Source: an uncultured Bacteroidales bacterium (lineage in GTDB: Bacteria > Bacteroidota > Bacteroidia > Bacteroidales > Muribaculaceae). From it: a stretch of DNA of 17,216 nucleotides. A model generated the notes under the pieces. It saw only the letters and a list, made by a program, of their open reading frames with translations. It searched no databases and was not told where the DNA came from. The position numbers and the translations under genes are program-made. Where the stretch lies: positions 1-17,216 of the forward strand of contig USIN01000012.1 in NCBI GenBank assembly GCA_900554715.1, given 5' to 3'. Below are positions 14,404 through 17,216 of the stretch, piece after piece. The first letter of the stretch is position 1; every line of letters begins with the position of its first letter.

Positions 14404-14834
14404 AAAAGAGAAATTTCGAACTGCGCGACCGTGATTTTGCCGCCTGCTGTCTCGAGACAGCGCGCCGCGCAGGCTTCAACAATGAGCGTCTCGGCGCCGC
14501 CGAGGTCATCTCGCGCGCCATGGCGATGCAGCCGCAGGCTTATTATGTCAGTCCCGGCTATGCCTACATGCAGATCATGAATATCAAGCGTATGGGCGCC
14601 GACCGCTATTCGACCATGGTGACCGAGCCGTCGGATATGATGTGGCTCGAGATATATGAGCGCGTCATGGCGGCGATGGAGGACAAACCGCGGCGCTGTC
14701 TGTTCAGTACGATTGTCGAAGTTTTGTCCCGGCGTCCGACCCGATTCTATATCAGCCGTCGCCGCGCTTTAGAGATTTTCAGCAAATCAGTGCGCCGGGA
14801 GATTGTTTATACACCCCGTAAAATACATTCGTAA
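14400..14834 (+). CDS. hypothetical basic protein coupled to portal
   Basis: A 144-aa protein I cannot place. It is basic and helical: the first 60 residues (RDFAACCLETARRAG, GAAEVISRAMAMQP) could hold a helix-turn-helix, and the C-terminal third is strongly basic (SRRPTRFYISRRRAL, SVRREIVYTPRKIHS). The start ATG overlaps the portal stop (ATGA), so translation is coupled and similar amounts are expected. Basic small proteins at this place could bind DNA, as a small-terminase-like or minor head component, or replace the missing C-terminal part of the portal. None of these is shown by a motif. Confidence 0.65.
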   Translation: MKKRNFELRDRDFAACCLETARRAGFNNERLGAAEVISRAMAMQPQAYYVSPGYAYMQIMNIKRMGADRYSTMVTEPSDMMWLEIYERVMAAMEDKPRRCLFSTIVEVLSRRPTRFYISRRRALEIFSKSVRREIVYTPRKIHS

Positions 14835-14839
14835 ACATC

Positions 14840-15292
14840 ATGGAAATAAAGCTTTCGGTCGAGTCTGTGCTCGACACGATCTATGCGTCGTCGGCTATGG
14901 CCGCTGTCACCGGCGGGGGCGACGAAGACAGTCCGGCGGCATTGCTGACACCCGAACACGCCGACGCCCTGAGACGTCTTGTCGATGCGGCGTTCGCCGG
15001 AGTCGTGGTCGGCATAGCGCCGGTGCTTTCGCGGGTGGCGCCGTTGACGCAAGGCGATGACTATACCGTCACGGTCGACGACGACCGCTGCTGCGCCGGC
15101 GTCTCGGCGCTGACGTCTCATCTTGAATCGGCGGTCGCATACGCCACGCTGTCGCTGGTCTACCGCGGCCATGCCGATGATTCGATAAGCCGGCGGGCCT
15201 CATCTGCCGCTGACAGGCTGCTCGACGACTTCAAAGAGCTTGCTACCGGTAACCGCCGCTGTCCCGGCCGCAGGCGCATGGTATATTATTGA
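14840..15292 (+). CDS. hypothetical protein, last gene of the island
   Basis: The 150-aa product is unrecognised. The N-terminal part is helical (SVESVLDTIYASSAMAAV), the middle holds a hydrophobic segment AAFAGVVVGIAPVLSRVAPL (49-68) and a short beta hairpin DDYTVTVDDDR (73-83), and the C-terminal half is helical again, ending in a basic tail CPGRRRMVYY. The size and helix-rich form resemble small head-completion or connector proteins, which would fit after a portal gene. It begins 5 nt after the previous stop. No intrinsic terminator with a GC stem is seen directly after it. Confidence 0.6.
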   Translation: MEIKLSVESVLDTIYASSAMAAVTGGGDEDSPAALLTPEHADALRRLVDAAFAGVVVGIAPVLSRVAPLTQGDDYTVTVDDDRCCAGVSALTSHLESAVAYATLSLVYRGHADDSISRRASSAADRLLDDFKELATGNRRCPGRRRMVYY

Positions 15293-15343
15293 GATTTAAG
15301 AACAAAAAACAGACAATATTAATGAATATTAACAAAAAATATT

Positions 15344-15374
15344 TTTCAAGGCGGCATCTAATATAGTAATTTTG
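15344..15374 (+). promoter_or_regulatory. promoter of a short transcript
   Basis: TAATTTTG (15367-15374) is a consensus -7 box. The -33 is only TTT (15344-15346) at 20 nt, so it is weaker than the others. Transcription would start near 15380, almost at the ATG of the 42-aa ORF, meaning a nearly leaderless message or a non-coding RNA. Confidence 0.5.
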
Positions 15375-15381
15375 CAGCAAA

Positions 15382-15510
15382 ATGAAGATAAAGCCTCCTG
15401 CGATGAACAGGAGAAAGGATAATAACTGTAGATTCAACCTGATTCGCTGTCAGTCAGCTTTAAAGATATATTGTGAAGAGTTCCCGAAGCATGGATTCAA
15501 GACTATGTAA
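15382..15510 (+). CDS. doubtful 42-aa ORF
   Basis: Begins MKIKPPAMNRRKDNN and ends PKHGFKTM. It is basic and cysteine-containing, with no recognised motif. The start would lie within about 2 nt of the predicted transcription start. A second frame (15477-15560, after a TGA) translates to protein-like YVKNVGADSRIIYPASAGED without any start codon, so the segment may instead be a broken gene remnant or a small RNA. Low confidence. Confidence 0.2.
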   Translation: MKIKPPAMNRRKDNNCRFNLIRCQSALKIYCEEFPKHGFKTM

Positions 15511-15604
15511 AAAACGTGGGAGCAGATTCACGCATCATATACCCGGCCTCGGCCGGCGAAGATATTTGAGATTAAATAGTTGTTTTATAGATAATTGTGT
15601 ATTT

Positions 15605-15636
15605 GTAACGGGGTTGTCGTGAGACAGCCCCGTTAC
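15605..15636 (+). terminator. terminator-like hairpin upstream of dut
   Basis: A 14-bp stem GTAACGGGGTTGTC / GACAGCCCCGTTAC (15605-15618 with 15623-15636, one G-T wobble) encloses the loop GTGA. The form closely resembles the hairpin at 1642-1675. The plus-strand tail GCGTCGTA is not T-rich, so termination would be of the weak or non-canonical kind. Confidence 0.6.
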
Positions 15637-15663
15637 GCGTCGTATAGGGTGGTGAAATCGTTG

Positions 15664-15694
15664 TTGTGATTGTCGGATTTTATGATTATTTTTG
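15664..15694 (+). promoter_or_regulatory. dut promoter
   Basis: TTG (15664-15666) and TATTTTTG (15687-15694) are spaced by 20 nt. The predicted start near 15700 gives a leader of about 17 nt before the dut ATG at 15717. Confidence 0.6.
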
Positions 15695-15716
15695 TCAGTT
15701 AAAACACGTGAAATCT

Positions 15717-16163
15717 ATGACAGATCAGGTAAAAGTCAAAATAGTTAATTCGTCGGGCAACAGTCTGCCCGAGTATGCCACGGCTCTGTCGGCCGGCATG
15801 GACGTGCGGGCTTCGCTCGCAGAACCGGTTACGGTCGCTCCTTTCGGCCGTGTGCTGGTGCCGACCGGCCTTCGTGTCGAGCTGCCCGAAGGCTACGAGA
15901 TGCAGATGCGTCCGCGCAGCGGGCTGGCCCTCAGACACGGCATAAGCCTCGCCAACACGCCCGGCACGATTGACGCCGACTACCGCGGCGAGATCGGCGT
16001 CATCATCATCAACCTCTCGCAGGAGCCGTTTGTTATAAATAACGGCGACCGCATCTGCCAGATGGTCGTGACGCGGTATAGCCATGTCGAGTGGGAAGAG
16101 TGCCGCAGCCTCGCCGACAGCGAGCGCGGCGAGGGAGGCTTCGGACACACCGGCAGACAATGA
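15717..16163 (+). CDS. dut: deoxyuridine 5'-triphosphate nucleotidohydrolase (dUTPase)
   Basis: Hydrolyses dUTP to dUMP and pyrophosphate, keeping uracil out of DNA and feeding dTMP synthesis; it acts as a cytosolic trimer. The start at 15717 (MTDQVKVKIV) gives 148 aa, the normal size; the frame is open 51 nt further upstream but only across the promoter. All five trimeric dUTPase motifs are visible: SAGMDVRA (28-35), RPRSGLALRHG (about 66-76), the catalytic GTIDADYRGE (about 84-93), RICQMVV (about 110-116), and the glycine-rich lid RGEGGFGHTG at the C-terminus. The next gene overlaps its stop by 4 nt (ATGA), indicating one operon. Although some phages carry dut, this copy has its own promoter and a chromosomal-type neighbour. 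Confidence 0.96.
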   Translation: MTDQVKVKIVNSSGNSLPEYATALSAGMDVRASLAEPVTVAPFGRVLVPTGLRVELPEGYEMQMRPRSGLALRHGISLANTPGTIDADYRGEIGVIIINLSQEPFVINNGDRICQMVVTRYSHVEWEECRSLADSERGEGGFGHTGRQ

Positions 16164-17216
16164 TAACCGGCAACATAAGAGAGATGATCAAGTCAAAAGG
16201 ACATAAGATGATGCTCGGGCTGCTGGCGGCGCTGCTGCTCGCAGGTCTGTGGTGGCCTGCGTCGGGCGCGCGGCTGCGCGACATCGACCGGCGCGCCGAA
16301 AAAGCCAAGGCTGCCTATATTTTCATGCAGAGTCTCGACGCATTCAACGGCGCCGACAATAACCTATACAGCGAACTGCTCGACGCGGCCTATGCCGCCG
16401 ACCCGTCTGACAACCACCTCAAGTGGCTCAAGGGCGAGCTCCAGGTGCTACTCGCTGTCGACAGCGCCAAGACTGCCGACGGCTTCAGGATGATGATGGA
16501 GAGCTTCTCGCAGAAGCCCGACGATTATTTCAAGGGCGCGGAGCTTTTCTCGCTGACCTCGCGCCACTATCGTTTCGCCGATAACCTCAGGGTGGCCGAG
16601 ATGCTCAAACGCGGGTTCCCGGGGCGTAACGAGGCGACCCACATGCTCGCCAACGCCTATCTGGCGGCCGCCATGCGGGGCGACACGACATATCTCGGCC
16701 GGGCCGTGGCTCTCTATGACAGTCTCGAGACGGCCTACGGCCCGAATATCGTTCTGACCAATTCGCGCATCCGCGCCCATGCCGTGAGGAAAGACACCGC
16801 GGCCATCGTCGGCGAGCTGTCGCACCTTTACCGCGAATCACCCGGCAGTTCGGAGACGAGCATGCAGATCGGCGAGATTTACCGTTCGCTCGAGATGCCC
16901 GACTCGGCCCAGAAATATTTTGACACGGCCTGCCGTCTCGATTCAGCCAACGGGCAGGCGATACTGATGCGTGCCAACCTATATCTTGAGCGCGGCGACA
17001 GCGCCACTTTCGACAAAGAGGTCTACCGCGCCATAAAAAGCCAGGACCTCGAGGTCAAGACCAAACTCGACCTTGTGCACTCATACGTCATCATGCAGCT
17101 GAAGGACTCGCTCAACCGCTCTCGGGCCGACGAGATTTTCGATGTCATTCTCGATGTGAACCCCGGCGAATATGACGTCCATCGTCTTTATGCAGATTAC
17201 CTCGCCGCAACGGGCG
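16160..17216 (+). CDS. tetratricopeptide-repeat protein, 3' end outside the window
   Basis: The frame is open from ATG 16160 to the right edge (352 codons seen, no stop). An N-terminal membrane segment (MMLGLLAALLLAGLWW, about residues 17-32) ends near PASGA and suggests a signal peptide and a periplasmic or outer-membrane location. The rest is helical with repeated TPR-like pairs: LLDAAYAADPSDNHLKWLKG (about 73-92), AVALYDSLETAYGP near 182, and the clearest unit IGEIYRSLEMPDSAQKYFDT (about 239-258) followed by ANLYLERGD. TPR proteins of this type serve as assembly platforms in the envelope. Placement directly after dut, with an ATGA overlap, is as I recall from other Bacteroidales genomes. 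The partner or substrate is not evident. Confidence 0.85.
   Translation, partial: MITGNIREMIKSKGHKMMLGLLAALLLAGLWWPASGARLRDIDRRAEKAKAAYIFMQSLDAFNGADNNLYSELLDAAYAADPSDNHLKWLKGELQVLLAVDSAKTADGFRMMMESFSQKPDDYFKGAELFSLTSRHYRFADNLRVAEMLKRGFPGRNEATHMLANAYLAAAMRGDTTYLGRAVALYDSLETAYGPNIVLTNSRIRAHAVRKDTAAIVGELSHLYRESPGSSETSMQIGEIYRSLEMPDSAQKYFDTACRLDSANGQAILMRANLYLERGDSATFDKEVYRAIKSQDLEVKTKLDLVHSYVIMQLKDSLNRSRADEIFDVILDVNPGEYDVHRLYADYLAATG

Larger units (their letters stand above)
10699..15292 (+). mobile_element. phage-derived capsid-portal gene island (incomplete prophage or domesticated module)
   Basis: Six co-directional ORFs: 50-aa ORF, major capsid protein, possible adaptor, portal, and two unknown proteins. 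There is no terminase, protease, normal-sized scaffold, tail, lysis, integrase, recombinase or regulator in the 4.6 kb or beside it. The coding frames are intact with tight spacing, and codon use looks like that of lysS or fabD. I found no flanking direct repeat that would mark an attachment site. The right neighbour is dut; on the left there is repeat-rich spacer. Confidence 0.7.
15293..15716. other. spacer between the island and dut
   Basis: AT-rich DNA just after the island is followed by a promoter (15344-15374), a doubtful 42-aa ORF (15382-15510), small stems CTCCTG/CAGGAG (about 15394-15412) and CCGGCC/GGCCGG (15543-15556), a terminator-like hairpin (15605-15636) and the dut promoter. 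Promoter plus terminator frame a transcript of about 250 nt that could be a small RNA. Confidence 0.5.

Noticed and set aside
10500..15400. Flanking attachment-site repeats around the island
   Set aside because: Similar sequences near 10625 and 15367 are only the shared promoter boxes. No direct repeat of useful length brackets the island, and no tRNA gene lies at either end.
15243..15437. 64-aa minus-strand ORF with hydrophobic N-terminus
   Set aside because: Hydrophobicity follows from T-rich codons opposite A-rich spacer. It overlaps the 3' end of the 150-aa gene and the promoter on the plus strand.
15717..16163. dut as a phage gene of the island
   Set aside because: It has its own promoter behind a hairpin, overlaps a chromosomal-type TPR gene and has ordinary bacterial motifs. 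Membership in the island is not supported.

Overview
The window looks like a chromosomal segment of a gut Bacteroidales bacterium, most likely Muribaculaceae-like. That placement is inferred from several traits: promoters of the Bacteroidetes form (a -33 TTG/TTTG about 20 nt before a -7 TAnnTTTG), starts mostly without Shine-Dalgarno sequences, SCxDDD-type lipoproteins, a LysRS with a C-terminal extension, a TatA/TatC pair without TatB, and dut overlapping a TPR gene. No 16S or marker phylogeny is available here, so the family is a guess and the order is fairly safe.

Layout. 1-1690: an AT-rich patch with an unknown multi-pass membrane protein and a short, possibly frameshifted ORF, closed by a strong hairpin. 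1700-7164 (minus strand): a housekeeping run in transcription order tatA, tatC (twin-arginine translocase), a DAACS-family symporter overlapping tatC, lysS with its own promoter inside the symporter gene, and pgi. fabD is divergent from tatA and ends in a strong intrinsic terminator. 8228-8664 and 10100-10698 are repeat-rich spacers around a two-gene lipoprotein operon on the minus strand. One copy of an 80-bp structured repeat lies on each side of that operon, and one copy supplies the stop codon of the second lipoprotein gene.

10601-15292 is the unusual part. A clear promoter precedes a 50-aa ORF and a repeat-filled leader with seven perfect ATTCAAC heptamers. Five co-directional genes follow: a major capsid protein resembling the SU10/DUF5309 HK97-fold type, a possible head-tail adaptor, a compact portal protein, and two unknown proteins. 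No terminase, protease, scaffold of normal size, tail, lysis, integrase or replication gene is visible. The ORFs are intact, tightly packed (a 3-nt gap, an ATGA overlap, a 5-nt gap) and have base composition like the host genes. This may be a long-resident, possibly domesticated capsid-portal island, or the left-over head module of a prophage.

15293-17216: a spacer with a good promoter and a doubtful 42-aa ORF, a terminator-like hairpin, a promoter, dut (dUTPase) and, overlapping it, a TPR protein that runs off the right edge.
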